Notes: generated by a model not told the origin, from the letters alone. Positions 18,506 to 28,198 are shown, numbered from the stretch's first letter. The stretch: 64,000 nt of DNA from PALSA-1296 sp038210275 (GCA_038210275.1 JBBQWV010000001.1:233061-297060); one strand, 5' to 3'. Numbers and translations are program-made.

Positions 18506-18534
18506 CGGGCTAACGCCCGCATCGCAATGACATT
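18486..18534. repeat. Short palindromic repeat at a start region
   Basis: AATGTCATAGATCGCCGCAT, a hairpin GGGCTAACGCCC and GCATCGCAATGACATT make a self-complementary unit of the same family as 16303 and 28270. It overlaps the candidate start codons of the minus-strand barrel gene, so the repeat has become part of its 5' coding or leader sequence. Confidence 0.8.
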
Positions 18535-18655
18535 CTTTTTGAATGTTCTCGTGACTCCAAAAATTGTTTCGGTACTGTTTCAGCTGCTTCATTGTTAAAT
18601 TAGTCTTAGCGATTAACGCGATATTTCTGAAATTGTTGCATCCATTATAGATACG

Positions 18656-19855
18656 TTGAATTCCACGGCGCAAAAATCAGTCACTATTCTTGGCTCAACC
18701 GGCAGTATCGGGCGCAATACGCTTGATGTAATTAGGCGAAATCCTGATAGATTTCAGGTGAAAGCGATCAGCGCGAATCGCTCGGTTGATGAAGTCCGCA
18801 ACCAGATCGGCGAGTTTCATCCTGAGACTGTCGTCATGACAGACCTTGAAGCAGCAGAGACTCTGAGGAAAGAATTCGGCGCAATGATCAAGTCCGGGGC
18901 AGATGAGTTGAAAACAATCGCAACCGAAAGCGACATCATCGTTGCGGCAATGGTTGGATTTGCCGGATTGCGTCCGACTATCGAAGCAATACGTGCAGGG
19001 AAACGAGTTGCGATTGCTAATAAAGAAACACTTGTCGTCGCCGGTGAATTAATGACAGCGCTTGCAAAACAAAGCGGCGCAGAGATCATCCCAATTGATT
19101 CTGAACATTCAGCAATTGCGCAATGCCTTGTAGGAGAATCTCCGGAAAGTATTAAACGAATAATTCTCACAGCAAGCGGTGGTCCTTTTCGGACTCGTGC
19201 AAAAGAAACATTCGATTCGATCAAACTCAGTGAAGCTCTAAAGCATCCGAATTGGGTAATGGGACGCAAGATCACGATTGATTCAGCGACGCTAATGAAT
19301 AAGGGTTTGGAAGTCATTGAAGCTAAATGGCTGTTTGGTGTGCCGCTTGAAAAAGTTGATGTCATCGTACATCCGCAGTCGATCATTCATTCAATGGTAG
19401 AATTCTGTGACGGAAGCGTGAAAGCGCAACTCGGCGCACCGGATATGCGGCTTCCGATCCAGTATGCTCTTGGTTATCCCGAAAGATTGCCGCATGAATA
19501 CGATGTGCTTGATCTTTTAGCAAATAATCATCTTGATTTCGAGAAACCGGATTCCGAGAAATTCCCCTGTCTGCGACTGGCGCGAGAAGCTTCGGAAAAA
19601 GGAGGACTCTACCCATGCATCTTAAATGCAGCAAATGAAATTGCAGTCGAGGCATTCTTAAACGAAGAAATCCGTTTTACAGATATTCCTCGTATCATTG
19701 AACAATTAATGCAAGAGGCTCCCCCTGATTCGTCACAACCTTTAGATGCATCATCTGACGAAAGTATAAATGCAGGCTTAGAAAGAATATACCATGCAGA
19801 CCGAAAGACAAGGGAATATGCGAAACAGTTACTTAACACCACCAAATTCTCATAG
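18656..19855 (+). CDS. dxr: 1-deoxy-D-xylulose 5-phosphate reductoisomerase
   Basis: This NADPH enzyme makes 2-C-methyl-D-erythritol 4-phosphate in the non-mevalonate isoprenoid pathway. The Rossmann motif ILGSTGSIGRNTLDV is at residues 10-24. IANKETLVVAGE, PIDSEHSAI, TASGGPFR and the metal/substrate region TIDSATLMNKGLEVIEA are all present, and length 399 is normal. The start is TTG at 18656, immediately before the NADPH-binding domain. The last 38 bases overlap the start of a lipoprotein gene. It diverges from the barrel gene. Confidence 0.96.
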   Translation: MNSTAQKSVTILGSTGSIGRNTLDVIRRNPDRFQVKAISANRSVDEVRNQIGEFHPETVVMTDLEAAETLRKEFGAMIKSGADELKTIATESDIIVAAMVGFAGLRPTIEAIRAGKRVAIANKETLVVAGELMTALAKQSGAEIIPIDSEHSAIAQCLVGESPESIKRIILTASGGPFRTRAKETFDSIKLSEALKHPNWVMGRKITIDSATLMNKGLEVIEAKWLFGVPLEKVDVIVHPQSIIHSMVEFCDGSVKAQLGAPDMRLPIQYALGYPERLPHEYDVLDLLANNHLDFEKPDSEKFPCLRLAREASEKGGLYPCILNAANEIAVEAFLNEEIRFTDIPRIIEQLMQEAPPDSSQPLDASSDESINAGLERIYHADRKTREYAKQLLNTTKFS

Positions 19856-20345
19856 GGTGATCTTTGGCAATGTTGTCACTGCTCTTGTTGTAGTATTTAC
19901 TGCATTCTTTTTCACGAGCTGTACTTCCAATGCTATCAATATTGCAACATACACTCGTGACGCAACAAAGAGAATTAATATAGCAGTGGGTGCGCCGATC
20001 ACGACCGATTCGGCAATCAGAGCATTAAACTTAGTCGAGCACATTCCTTATCTCACATATACGATTGATCGCTATAATGAGCGGTTCGGGAATGATAGTG
20101 TGTATGCGTTAATATTTGTCGATAAAGATCCGGATGAAAAGGCGGACGATCCACTGGTCAAAAATTATTTCAATGTCATTGTCGTTTCTGATTCTGCAAA
20201 TCATGTTTCGCGCTGGTTTTCTTTTGATGTTCGGAAGGATTATCAAGAAGTACTCTATTATGACTTTAATAAATCAAAAACAGCACCTCTTGACGAATGG
20301 AAATTGATTTGGCCGGCATCGGAATTTCTGGGAAAACGGGATTGA
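19818..20345 (+). CDS. Putative lipoprotein of unknown function
   Basis: I begin at ATG 19818 (MRNSYLTPPN), inside the end of dxr, because it is followed by one hydrophobic segment and a lipobox-like FFFTSC near residues 31-36. The remaining 140 residues (INIATYTRDATKRINIAVGA...) have no family I recognise. The overlap with dxr implies co-transcription and perhaps coupling. It may instead be an N-terminally anchored periplasmic protein. Confidence 0.65.
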   Translation: MRNSYLTPPNSHRVIFGNVVTALVVVFTAFFFTSCTSNAINIATYTRDATKRINIAVGAPITTDSAIRALNLVEHIPYLTYTIDRYNERFGNDSVYALIFVDKDPDEKADDPLVKNYFNVIVVSDSANHVSRWFSFDVRKDYQEVLYYDFNKSKTAPLDEWKLIWPASEFLGKRD

Positions 20346-20461
20346 GCTATAATAACTGCTGAATTTTTCGAAACACCTGTTTGCCTAAATCCGTAAGAGA
20401 ATGCCACTACAAAAAAAAACTCTTGCCGAACCCTCTTCGCTAAAATAGCATTTAAACATTC

Positions 20462-21838
20462 ATGACGACTCTTACAACGCTTTTTTACTTCATTATTACC
20501 ATTTTTGCGCTGGTTTCAGTGCACGAATTCGGTCATTTTATCGCCGCGCGCATATTTGGAATGCAAGTTCCTATCTATTCTATCGGCATGGGACGTAGAC
20601 TTTTCGGCTGGAATAAACATAACGGCTTTACGTTCGGTCCTTTGACGGAAGAATTTGAAAATAAACTTGGCGCTCATACCGATTATCGCCTTTCTCTTCT
20701 TCCTATTGGCGGATATGCAAAAATCGCAGGGATGATCGACGAAACGCAGACAGAAGCCCTACCTCCGGAGCCTCAGCCTTGGGAATTCCGCTCGAAAAGC
20801 TGGTGGAAAAAATCCATTGTAATCTCAGCCGGCGTGGTAATGAATTTTATTCTTGCCGGAGCGATCTTTATCGGTATCAAGTATTCTGAAGGCAAAGAGA
20901 TCTGGGAAACGACGACGATCAGTTATGTCGGCCAGTCTTCAGTTTCAGCAAAACTGGGAGTTCATGCACACGATAAAGTAGTATCTATCAACAACAAGCC
21001 GATCACTAATTGGCAGGACTTGCAGGAAGAAGCATTCTTAGAGCAGCTTGATAGAGATTTCACAATGACTGTGGAACGTGATGGAAAGCTCGTAGATTTT
21101 CATTATAACTCAAAAGATCTTGGTACCGACGATCCTCTAAAGAATTTTGGTCTTGTGCCTGAAGGTTATGGCGGTACGCGGATACAAACAGTCGTCGCTT
21201 CTACTCCTGCCGATCGCATTCATTTGCAAAAAGGTGATGTGATCACGAAGGTTAATGATGTACCCATCGAGAGTGAGACCGCTTTAGTTGATAATATCAG
21301 TGCTCACCCGAAGCAGGAAGTAACTCTTACATGGAAGCGCAACGGACAGGAAATGACATCGAAGGTCACACCGGATGAAAGTGGGCATATAGGCGTAAAT
21401 CACGGACCGGGACCATTTCAAGGCAAGGTCAGGAAAGTGGAATATTCAATTTTTCAGGCAGTGCCGGTTGGAATAAGCGAGTTAATTCGTCAGACAAAAT
21501 TATATTTGAAGGGCATTGGGATGCTTATCAGCGGTAAAATTGATGTAAGTAAAAATGTTGGTGGTCCGATCAAGATCGCCCAATTCGCCGGACAGGCTGC
21601 CGAAGGGGGAGCAAGCTCATTTTTTGGTTTCATGGCAATCCTTTCCCTATCACTTGCATTCTTAAATATTCTCCCCATTCCTGCACTTGATGGCGGACAT
21701 CTCATCATTATCTTGATCGAAGCTGTTCTTGGCAGAGAGCTTTCGCAGGGTTTCAAGATGGGCTTTCAGAAAGTCGGAGTAACGATTCTTCTTCTTCTGA
21801 TGGCATTTATGGTTTTTAATGATATCAGAGGGTTATAA
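20462..21838 (+). CDS. rseP: RIP metalloprotease (site-2 protease)
   Basis: This inner-membrane protease cuts transmembrane segments, classically anti-sigma factors in envelope stress. The zinc site HEFGH is at residues 21-25 in the first membrane segment. Two PDZ domains follow at about 150-220 and 228-305 (KLGVHAHDKVVSINNKPI and RIHLQKGDVITKVNDVPI). The distal ligand motif NILPIPALDGGHL is near 400-412, with membrane segments on both sides. Length 458 is normal. In E. coli rseP follows dxr; here a lipoprotein gene lies between. Confidence 0.94.
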   Translation: MTTLTTLFYFIITIFALVSVHEFGHFIAARIFGMQVPIYSIGMGRRLFGWNKHNGFTFGPLTEEFENKLGAHTDYRLSLLPIGGYAKIAGMIDETQTEALPPEPQPWEFRSKSWWKKSIVISAGVVMNFILAGAIFIGIKYSEGKEIWETTTISYVGQSSVSAKLGVHAHDKVVSINNKPITNWQDLQEEAFLEQLDRDFTMTVERDGKLVDFHYNSKDLGTDDPLKNFGLVPEGYGGTRIQTVVASTPADRIHLQKGDVITKVNDVPIESETALVDNISAHPKQEVTLTWKRNGQEMTSKVTPDESGHIGVNHGPGPFQGKVRKVEYSIFQAVPVGISELIRQTKLYLKGIGMLISGKIDVSKNVGGPIKIAQFAGQAAEGGASSFFGFMAILSLSLAFLNILPIPALDGGHLIIILIEAVLGRELSQGFKMGFQKVGVTILLLLMAFMVFNDIRGL

Positions 21839-21840
21839 AA

Positions 21841-21900
21841 AGTTTTGAGTTATGAATTTTGAGTTATGAATTCATAACTCAAAATTCATAACTCAAAACT
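21841..21900. repeat. Perfect 60-bp palindrome
   Basis: Two exact 30-base arms meet without a loop (left arm AGTTTTGAGTTATGAATTTT..., right arm its reverse complement). It starts three bases after the rseP stop and lies between convergent genes. It probably forms a strong bidirectional terminator-like hairpin. Related but imperfect palindromes are at 26101, 35396 and 55013. Confidence 0.95.
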
Positions 21901-21914
21901 CTCCCCCAACTTCA

Positions 21915-22097
21915 CTACACAGCCTTTCTCTTTTGGCGGTAATACTCTCCGATGGTGAGTCCGAAAGTCCGTGCCAGAATTATCACTATTCCGCCGGCAA
22001 CAGCCAACGAGCGGTCGAAGTTGACTGCAATCAAGACGGCAACAATTGCGCCGATTGATAGAACAAACCAGAGCCAAGATTTTTGTCTATGAGTCAT
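21915..22097 (-). CDS. Small two-segment membrane protein
   Basis: The 60-residue product starts MTHRQKSWLWFVLSIGAIVAVLIAV, then a second hydrophobic stretch LAVAGGIVIILARTFGLTI and a basic tail YYRQKRKAV. It would span the membrane twice. No family recognised. The overlapping frame 21886-22077 has no such regular pattern and is taken as the shadow. The gene lies downstream of a palindrome and is read toward it. Confidence 0.55.
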   Translation of the reverse strand: MTHRQKSWLWFVLSIGAIVAVLIAVNFDRSLAVAGGIVIILARTFGLTIGEYYRQKRKAV

Positions 22098-22152
22098 AGT
22101 TTATTTTTCGATTAACCAAAGTGATCTTCTAATTATTAATTTTCTTTGTAGT

Positions 22153-22204
22153 GGTCAGCCATTGCCTGACCCTCGAGACTTAGGGCGAGGCATTGCCTCG
22201 CCCT
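22153..22204. repeat. Two tandem hairpins with a GCATTGC core
   Basis: GGTCAGCCATTGCCTGACC and AGGGCGAGGCATTGCCTCGCCCT are two near-perfect stems with a shared CATTGC/GCATTGC centre. They sit just past the end of the minus-strand metalloprotease gene and may act as its terminator. Confidence 0.8.
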
Positions 22205-22212
22205 AACAAAGA

Positions 22213-25200
22213 TTATTTTCCCATAATAATTTTCTCCATCTTCTGTCCGTCTTTTGTTGCAAGTCGGACTAAGTATGTTCCTGAAGACAACCCCTCAATA
22301 TCGAATTTTACTTCATGGCTTCCTGCATCGAACATCTCTTTGGTGATCTTGCGTACCGTCATTCCGAATATATTCAGAATATCTAACGTGACATCCTCAG
22401 ATGCTGCGAGTGTAATAGTCGCCGTTGCAGTACGCGAAGTAACAGAAGGATAGACTGCAAGACCGATGGCATTTGTAGCCTTACTGTCGGCATGCACTCC
22501 TGACGATGTCCCTCCAATAGTGAACCAATATGGTTGAAAAACTGGAGCGGGAAATTGGATGAAGCTTAAATTCTGATTGCTGGCTGCATAAAAGAGCAAT
22601 GAATTGTTCGATGGACTTGCAAACACGAGAGAATCATCATGCGGCGAGAAAGAAGGTTTTTGCGCATCTAAAATAGGATTCCCATTTATTGTCCGCTGAT
22701 CAATTCCGAGGAAGCCCGTGTTATTATTTTTGAAATCGGCAACCCAGACATCCCAGTCAGTGCCGTTCTGGATGGAATTGAATGTGATAAGACTCGGGCT
22801 GGTATTGCTATAAGCAACATTGCCGAGATCAATCTCCGATCCTTGAGAAGGAAATAATTCGTATGTCTTATTCGATGTATAATTGATCTCATACATACTC
22901 CAATACTGAACTGACGTGCCGCCAACATTTGCATCAAGCAATGCATCGAAGCTGATTCTCGGAATGGCATTATTCGGACTGAAGGATACCACATCCGGAT
23001 AATCAATCGAAGCAATTGCTCCGCCATCGTTGCTCTCTGGTGTTAATGGTTGGATGAAGGTTTTATCGTTAGCGAGATCATAAATATAAATATTCGGATC
23101 GTTCAAATACGCAGAAGTAAACGCCACAAACGATTCATCCGGCGAAACGGCGCAATTCCAGAGATCGCCATCGGCACCGGTCTTCACATGCAATGTAGGG
23201 AAAAAATTAACTATTCCTGATACAATATCAAGAACACTAAGATGTCCAGTAGAGCTTATATACCATAAATGAGCTCCGCTCTTTGGAGCCGTTATTTGTG
23301 CTCGTGACGTACCTGATTGGGACACTCTTGCCGTCGAACCTGCAGTGCTGAAAAGTCCGAATTTATTTGACCTAAGATTAAAAACTCCGACATCACCAAC
23401 ATCATTGGTAAACGCAATTAATGATGTGCCTCCCTTTTGTCCGGGTACGTCATTCTGACCGGGATCGGTGCCGGTAGCATCAAAAATTTCAACTGCATCG
23501 AATGCAGGACCGACAGCTTTGAACTCTGTGCTGTTCGCGGTGAATATTTCTTTAGCAGCCGCTTGAATAGCGAGACGGCAATCAATGAACTGGCTGTTGC
23601 GCGTCAAGTATTTCGTCATTGCAAGGTAATATATCTTCTGGACGGTCGGTCTGCCAAGCTGATTGATCAGGATCGCACAGGCTTTGCTTGTAATGGCGCT
23701 ATTTGTATGGACTCCGCCATTATCTTGAGTACCTTGGACATATTCGCTGAATTTTGCAGGTTCATCGTCAAGTGCAGTAGGATCGTGAGGATTATCCAAA
23801 TTTCGTAAACAGCTTTTTCCGTCTTTCATAATATCCTCGCCTACAGTCAGATTTCTGGTATCGACAAGGACACCAAACACATCGGCAAAAGATTCATTGA
23901 GCGCTCCGGATTGATCCTGATAGACAAGATTGCAAGTGCTATTGATCACGCCATGTGTCATCTCATGAGCTGCAACGTCAATGCCACCTGCAAGAGCCTT
24001 AAAATCTGTATGGCCATCACCATAGATCATTGAACTTACTCCATCCCAGAACGCATTATCCATACCGCTTCCATCTGCATTGGTAACATGAATGATCGAA
24101 GTAATGAGACTATTCTTATCATCGATCGCTTTTCGCTGGAATGTATTGCTATAATAGCTATAGGTGACCAGTGTATTATGATGCGCCGAAACGACGACTT
24201 TATCGCTCCAGGTATTATTCGTTGAAGTATTATGGAAAAGAGATGCGTTCTGATCGAACGGCTTCGTATTTGTAGAAAGCGTTATTGCTCCTCCGATAGG
24301 CTGATCAGGTAATTTAGAAGTGCCTGCAACGAACGATGGAAGATCCCAGATCGTATAGAACTTCCCATCAGTATGTTGATAGGTTCTTAATGGCTGATTG
24401 ACTCCATTCAGATCAATGCCCGAAGCATTGGTAAAAACTCCTGCCTGCGGCTGAAGCGGAGCCCCATTATCGGTCGTAGCAAAATGCGAAATAGTCACAG
24501 GCGGCATGTTAGAGTTAATGGGCATAACGCTGCATTGCCGGGCGATCTTATTAAGTATCTCTCCGCTTGTTGCATCAACAATATAATAATATGATTCGAG
24601 CAGATTCGGGATAACACTTACTTCATACGCTAAGCATATCTTTCCATTTTTTTGAGGATAGAGTACAAGCTTTGCTTCCGGATCGCCACGTCCGAGTACT
24701 TTAGCAACGTCGGGTCCAACTGGTGCCCATTTGTTCTGCGCCTTCAGATCGGCAATTGCTATGATAATGGAATACGGATTGCTCAGAGTAGGAACAGTAG
24801 AGATATTTACCGGAGTCGGTTCGTACGTTCCATTAATGATTTCCGGTTCGCCGGACGGACTAAGATGTATATAGAGATCGCGATTCCAAACGGGTACACC
24901 CTTATAGATCTGACCGTAGCGAAGATGTTTGCAGCCTTGTTCGTCGGTCTGGACGCTCATCGAATAGAATTCGGTTTTTGGATCGGCGATACGAAGAGCA
25001 TTTTTCACCCCGTTTAATATCTCAATTCCATCGGGGTTTGAGACTGATTGCGGAGCAATGCCACCTGATTTATTTGATAGATGCCACATCCAATTTACCG
25101 TACCGTTCGCTGAGCGCATGATACGCCAGAGGGAGGTAGTACTCGACGGTTGATTCTTGGGATCACCGCCAACCATCTGCGGATGACCTACGTCCATGGT

Positions 25201-25398
25201 AGTCAATTCAGCTTTCCCGATCTCCACAGCGCCGGGCATCAATCCCCCGGGATTGGGTTTAATATCTTTCCAGGATTTTAGTACAGGAATTTTCGATGCA
25301 TCAAGTCCTTTCAATGGGCGCGGATCGGTATGTTTCGATTGCGCGAACGAAGTAACGGATGCAAGGCAAAAGAGAATAAAAATGATTATCTTTTTCAT
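22213..25398 (-). CDS. M4-family (thermolysin-like) metalloprotease with T9SS domain
   Basis: The 1061-residue secreted protease begins with a signal peptide (MKKIIIFILFCLASVTSFAQ). An FTP/propeptide-like region spans about 100-290. The M4 catalytic part includes HEMTH near residue 470 within GGIDVAAHEMTHGVIN and the third zinc ligand Glu in ALNESFADVFG, followed by NGGVHTNSAI. Residues about 660-960 form a WD40/TolB-like propeller (SPDESFVAF, SPHDDSLVF). The last 75 residues are a type IX secretion sorting domain (VYPSVTSRTATATI, LDILNIFGMTV, LSSGTYLVRL). A protease exported to the surface or medium is inferred. Confidence 0.93.
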   Translation of the reverse strand: MKKIIIFILFCLASVTSFAQSKHTDPRPLKGLDASKIPVLKSWKDIKPNPGGLMPGAVEIGKAELTTMDVGHPQMVGGDPKNQPSSTTSLWRIMRSANGTVNWMWHLSNKSGGIAPQSVSNPDGIEILNGVKNALRIADPKTEFYSMSVQTDEQGCKHLRYGQIYKGVPVWNRDLYIHLSPSGEPEIINGTYEPTPVNISTVPTLSNPYSIIIAIADLKAQNKWAPVGPDVAKVLGRGDPEAKLVLYPQKNGKICLAYEVSVIPNLLESYYYIVDATSGEILNKIARQCSVMPINSNMPPVTISHFATTDNGAPLQPQAGVFTNASGIDLNGVNQPLRTYQHTDGKFYTIWDLPSFVAGTSKLPDQPIGGAITLSTNTKPFDQNASLFHNTSTNNTWSDKVVVSAHHNTLVTYSYYSNTFQRKAIDDKNSLITSIIHVTNADGSGMDNAFWDGVSSMIYGDGHTDFKALAGGIDVAAHEMTHGVINSTCNLVYQDQSGALNESFADVFGVLVDTRNLTVGEDIMKDGKSCLRNLDNPHDPTALDDEPAKFSEYVQGTQDNGGVHTNSAITSKACAILINQLGRPTVQKIYYLAMTKYLTRNSQFIDCRLAIQAAAKEIFTANSTEFKAVGPAFDAVEIFDATGTDPGQNDVPGQKGGTSLIAFTNDVGDVGVFNLRSNKFGLFSTAGSTARVSQSGTSRAQITAPKSGAHLWYISSTGHLSVLDIVSGIVNFFPTLHVKTGADGDLWNCAVSPDESFVAFTSAYLNDPNIYIYDLANDKTFIQPLTPESNDGGAIASIDYPDVVSFSPNNAIPRISFDALLDANVGGTSVQYWSMYEINYTSNKTYELFPSQGSEIDLGNVAYSNTSPSLITFNSIQNGTDWDVWVADFKNNNTGFLGIDQRTINGNPILDAQKPSFSPHDDSLVFASPSNNSLLFYAASNQNLSFIQFPAPVFQPYWFTIGGTSSGVHADSKATNAIGLAVYPSVTSRTATATITLAASEDVTLDILNIFGMTVRKITKEMFDAGSHEVKFDIEGLSSGTYLVRLATKDGQKMEKIIMGK

Positions 25399-25426
25399 AG
25401 TGGGTTCTATTTAAATAAATTAAAAA

Positions 25427-25897
25427 TTATTTTTTTGCGGCGGTGTGGCGTTGAACGTATTTTCTTACCAGCGAATGAAACGAAGCAAGTGACCCGCCTG
25501 TCGCAGAATTATCCATGCTCCAACTTACATGGGTTTTGCCCTGCGATGCCCGTAGTTCAATGAAGGAATTCATATTTCCTCCCGGCAGTGACTTCATCTC
25601 GGTGAATCCTATCTCGTCAAGATAGCGAAAAAAGAAATCCGCTGAATCTTTCGTGGTGGTGAACATGGGGATTAACTCATCAGGACTATCGGTCTTCGAT
25701 CTCCAAGAAAATACTTCGCCGCTTCTGGTAATGACAGCGCCATCATAGAATCCTGTGAAACCTCCGCCGGTGCCTATGATAATCGCATCACCGCTGAGTG
25801 ATTTTATGTCAATACTTTGTGAAGTTTTTCCGCCACTCCCGCAAGCAGAGAAAAAAAGAATAACGCCGAGCGAGAAAATCAATAAAAGATTTTTCAC
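25427..25897 (-). CDS. Small lipoprotein of unknown function
   Basis: It starts with GTG at 25897. The signal peptide and lipobox (KNLLLIFSLGVILFFSACGSGG) place the acylated Cys near residue 19. The 156-residue protein contains AIIIGTGGGFTGFYDGAVITRSGEVFSW, a pattern seen in small FCB lipoproteins, but I cannot name a family. It lies 28 bases upstream of the metalloprotease on the same strand and is likely in one operon with it. Confidence 0.7.
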   Translation of the reverse strand: MKNLLLIFSLGVILFFSACGSGGKTSQSIDIKSLSGDAIIIGTGGGFTGFYDGAVITRSGEVFSWRSKTDSPDELIPMFTTTKDSADFFFRYLDEIGFTEMKSLPGGNMNSFIELRASQGKTHVSWSMDNSATGGSLASFHSLVRKYVQRHTAAKK

Positions 25898-26100
25898 AGT
25901 ATAGTAAATGAGAATGAATCACCGCGAACATTAATTTGAATACAAAACTACGAAAATTCACGGACAAGGTACAAGTTTTTCAATAAAATGTCAAAAAGTG
26001 GAGAAATGTGGAATTTTTCTTTCCATTTCTTCATTCTTTGTTTGTTAGAAAAACTTCTGCTCGTTACTCGCATCTTGGGGAAGTGCATAAAGGTAATTAA

Positions 26101-26151
26101 ATTTTGAATTATGAGTTAAGAATTCTTAACACATAGCTCAAAATTCAAAAC
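26101..26151. repeat. Imperfect AT-rich palindrome
   Basis: ATTTTGAATTATGAGTTAAG on the left and its near reverse complement ending CTCAAAATTCAAAAC on the right form a stem of about 20 bp. It is the only structure that I see in the 327-base gap between the divergent lipoprotein and OmpA-like genes. Confidence 0.75.
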
Positions 26152-26224
26152 GACACCGTTACTTTAGTAACATCCCGTGCGTAGAGGGAATATGTTTTTT
26201 TTCCTCACTTCATTAAACTATATT

Positions 26225-28156
26225 ATGAGAAAACAACAACGCAATTTCTTTTCGCCCGTTGTATCGGCTATAATTCTTTTTTTGTCTATCTTCATTACAT
26301 CACAGGCTGTGAATGCACAACCTGCGACGGGTGATGCAATGCAAAAAGAAGAAGTGTCCTGGCCTCATCGGTTGACGCTTGGGCTTGGCGCCGGATTAAA
26401 TCTGAACTTCGCAAGCGGCGACTATACTGCTGCGAATAATAATACCTATTCCAAAGGCTTTGGCGCAGCGCCAACATTTTTTGCTCTGCTTGAAATTCCG
26501 CTCGCTGAAAGTTGGATGCTTGTTCCACGATTACACTATAGTGATTATAGCGCATCGTTCACTGACGGAAAACCAGTTGGTGCTGCGATAGCAAGTCCGA
26601 ACTTTGCATATAACGTTCAAACCGTCGGCTTGGATATTCTCGGCAAGTATTCATTCAGCGGATTTCATATCCTCTTCGGACCATCAATTGCCACGATGAT
26701 CAAGAAAACATTTTCGGCAGGCACGGCAAGCGATGCAAGTTCATCGAGCACGAATCTTCCGGGCACCGGAAGTCTTTATGCTACTATTGGTGCTGGCATA
26801 GGGTACGACATTCCGATCAATGCCAAGCATTCTGTTTGGCTCTCGCCTGAAGCGTTCTATAGCTTTCCGCTTACGAATCTTGGACCGGATAACGGAAGCC
26901 TGAAAGTTTCGACACTTCGTATAGCGCTTGCAGTAAAATTTGATATTGGCTCAGAGCCTGCTCCACCGCCGGTTCCATCGGAGCCGCTCGGTATTTCAGT
27001 TTCCGCAAGAGGAATTTTGCCGAATGGCGATCTGACAAACGATCCTATCGTACCCGAACAAGCATCACGCACACGTTCATCTATGCAGATGCTGCCATAT
27101 ATTTTCTTTGATAATAACAGCGCAACGGTTCCGCCGCGTTATTCACGTAACGGCGCCACAGGGTTCAGCGAAATGCAGCTTTCTGGAAAAGATGAAATGG
27201 AAGTCAATCATGCAGTGCTTGATATTCTGGGTGCGCGCATGAAGCAATTCCCTGATGCGAAGGTTACGTTGACGGGGACGAACTCGAATGCCGGAGCAGA
27301 ACGCGGGAAGATCGAACTTTCCAAACAACGCGCAATGGCTGTCCGTGATTATCTCGTCGGGACATGGGGCATTGATGGTAAACGTCTTATCATTGATCAG
27401 AGAAATTTGCCGGAGCTTCAGACCAATCCTGTCACCAAAGCGGGAATGGAAGAGAATCGACGCGTCGAGATCGCTTCAAATGATCCGCGCATCATTGATC
27501 CGGTGAAGATCGAAAACCGGAAATCCGAATCAGTCGGCGAAACGCGTGTACGTTTCGAGACGACATTAAAAAATGCTGAGAATACAAATATCAGCGGCTG
27601 GAAGATCGCAATGGATCAGAACGGCACACCGATCGGCAATGGAGAGAGCGGAGCAGGTGCGCCACCGAAGGTTGTCTCTACGGTAATTCCTGATGCTGCC
27701 AAATATGACGGACAGCCGATCCATTTTCAAATGGAGATAACCGATGCTAACGGAAAGAAGACTACGGCAGACGGAATGACCAGAGTCGTGAAGAAAACCG
27801 TTGATCATGCAAACTTAGAAAAATATGCCATGCTCAGTTTTGATTTCGATAAATCCGAAGTCAATGAACGTGCGCAGAAGATGATCAATCTGATCGGTGA
27901 AAGTATTACGGTCGAAGCGAATGGCGTCTCTGTCAATGGCTTCTGCGATAATACAGGCGCTGATGATTACAATCAGGCGTTGAGCGAAGCGCGTGCCCAA
28001 GCCGCGATCGTTGCTCTTCGTGCCGCTTCACGTCTGCCGGCAAATACTGCAGTGAACGGACACGGCAAACGCGATCCGAAATTCGTCAATGAACTTCCCG
28101 AAGGCAGAATGCTTAACCGCCGCGTGGAAGTAGAGATTCAGAAATCGAATAGATAA
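26225..28156 (+). CDS. Outer-membrane protein with two OmpA-like domains
   Basis: I use ATG 26225, because the signal peptide MRKQQRNFFSPVVSAIILFLSIFITSQAVNAQ follows; the open frame reaches back to 26177. Residues about 40-255 look like a beta-barrel (HRLTLGLGAGLNLNFASGDY). A Pro-rich hinge leads to an OmpA-like domain (LSKQRAMAVRDYLVGTWGI ... MEENRRVEI), a beta-sandwich stretch (ISGWKIAMDQNG), and a second OmpA-like domain with the peptidoglycan-binding pattern (LSFDFDKSEV, NQALSEARAQAAIVAL, LNRRVEVEI). Having two such domains is unusual. It would link outer membrane and peptidoglycan. Confidence 0.85.
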   Translation: MRKQQRNFFSPVVSAIILFLSIFITSQAVNAQPATGDAMQKEEVSWPHRLTLGLGAGLNLNFASGDYTAANNNTYSKGFGAAPTFFALLEIPLAESWMLVPRLHYSDYSASFTDGKPVGAAIASPNFAYNVQTVGLDILGKYSFSGFHILFGPSIATMIKKTFSAGTASDASSSSTNLPGTGSLYATIGAGIGYDIPINAKHSVWLSPEAFYSFPLTNLGPDNGSLKVSTLRIALAVKFDIGSEPAPPPVPSEPLGISVSARGILPNGDLTNDPIVPEQASRTRSSMQMLPYIFFDNNSATVPPRYSRNGATGFSEMQLSGKDEMEVNHAVLDILGARMKQFPDAKVTLTGTNSNAGAERGKIELSKQRAMAVRDYLVGTWGIDGKRLIIDQRNLPELQTNPVTKAGMEENRRVEIASNDPRIIDPVKIENRKSESVGETRVRFETTLKNAENTNISGWKIAMDQNGTPIGNGESGAGAPPKVVSTVIPDAAKYDGQPIHFQMEITDANGKKTTADGMTRVVKKTVDHANLEKYAMLSFDFDKSEVNERAQKMINLIGESITVEANGVSVNGFCDNTGADDYNQALSEARAQAAIVALRAASRLPANTAVNGHGKRDPKFVNELPEGRMLNRRVEVEIQKSNR

Positions 28157-28198
28157 GATCTGTTATGGGGGACAAGCAATAGTAAACACGGCATACTT

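Noticed and set aside
18593..18673. Upstream extension of the barrel gene to 18673
   Set aside because: It would overlap the divergent dxr start and places the signal peptide far from the N-terminus.
18817..19386. 189-codon minus-strand frame within dxr
   Set aside because: dxr is complete on the other strand; the frame is Ser- and Ala-rich shadow sequence.
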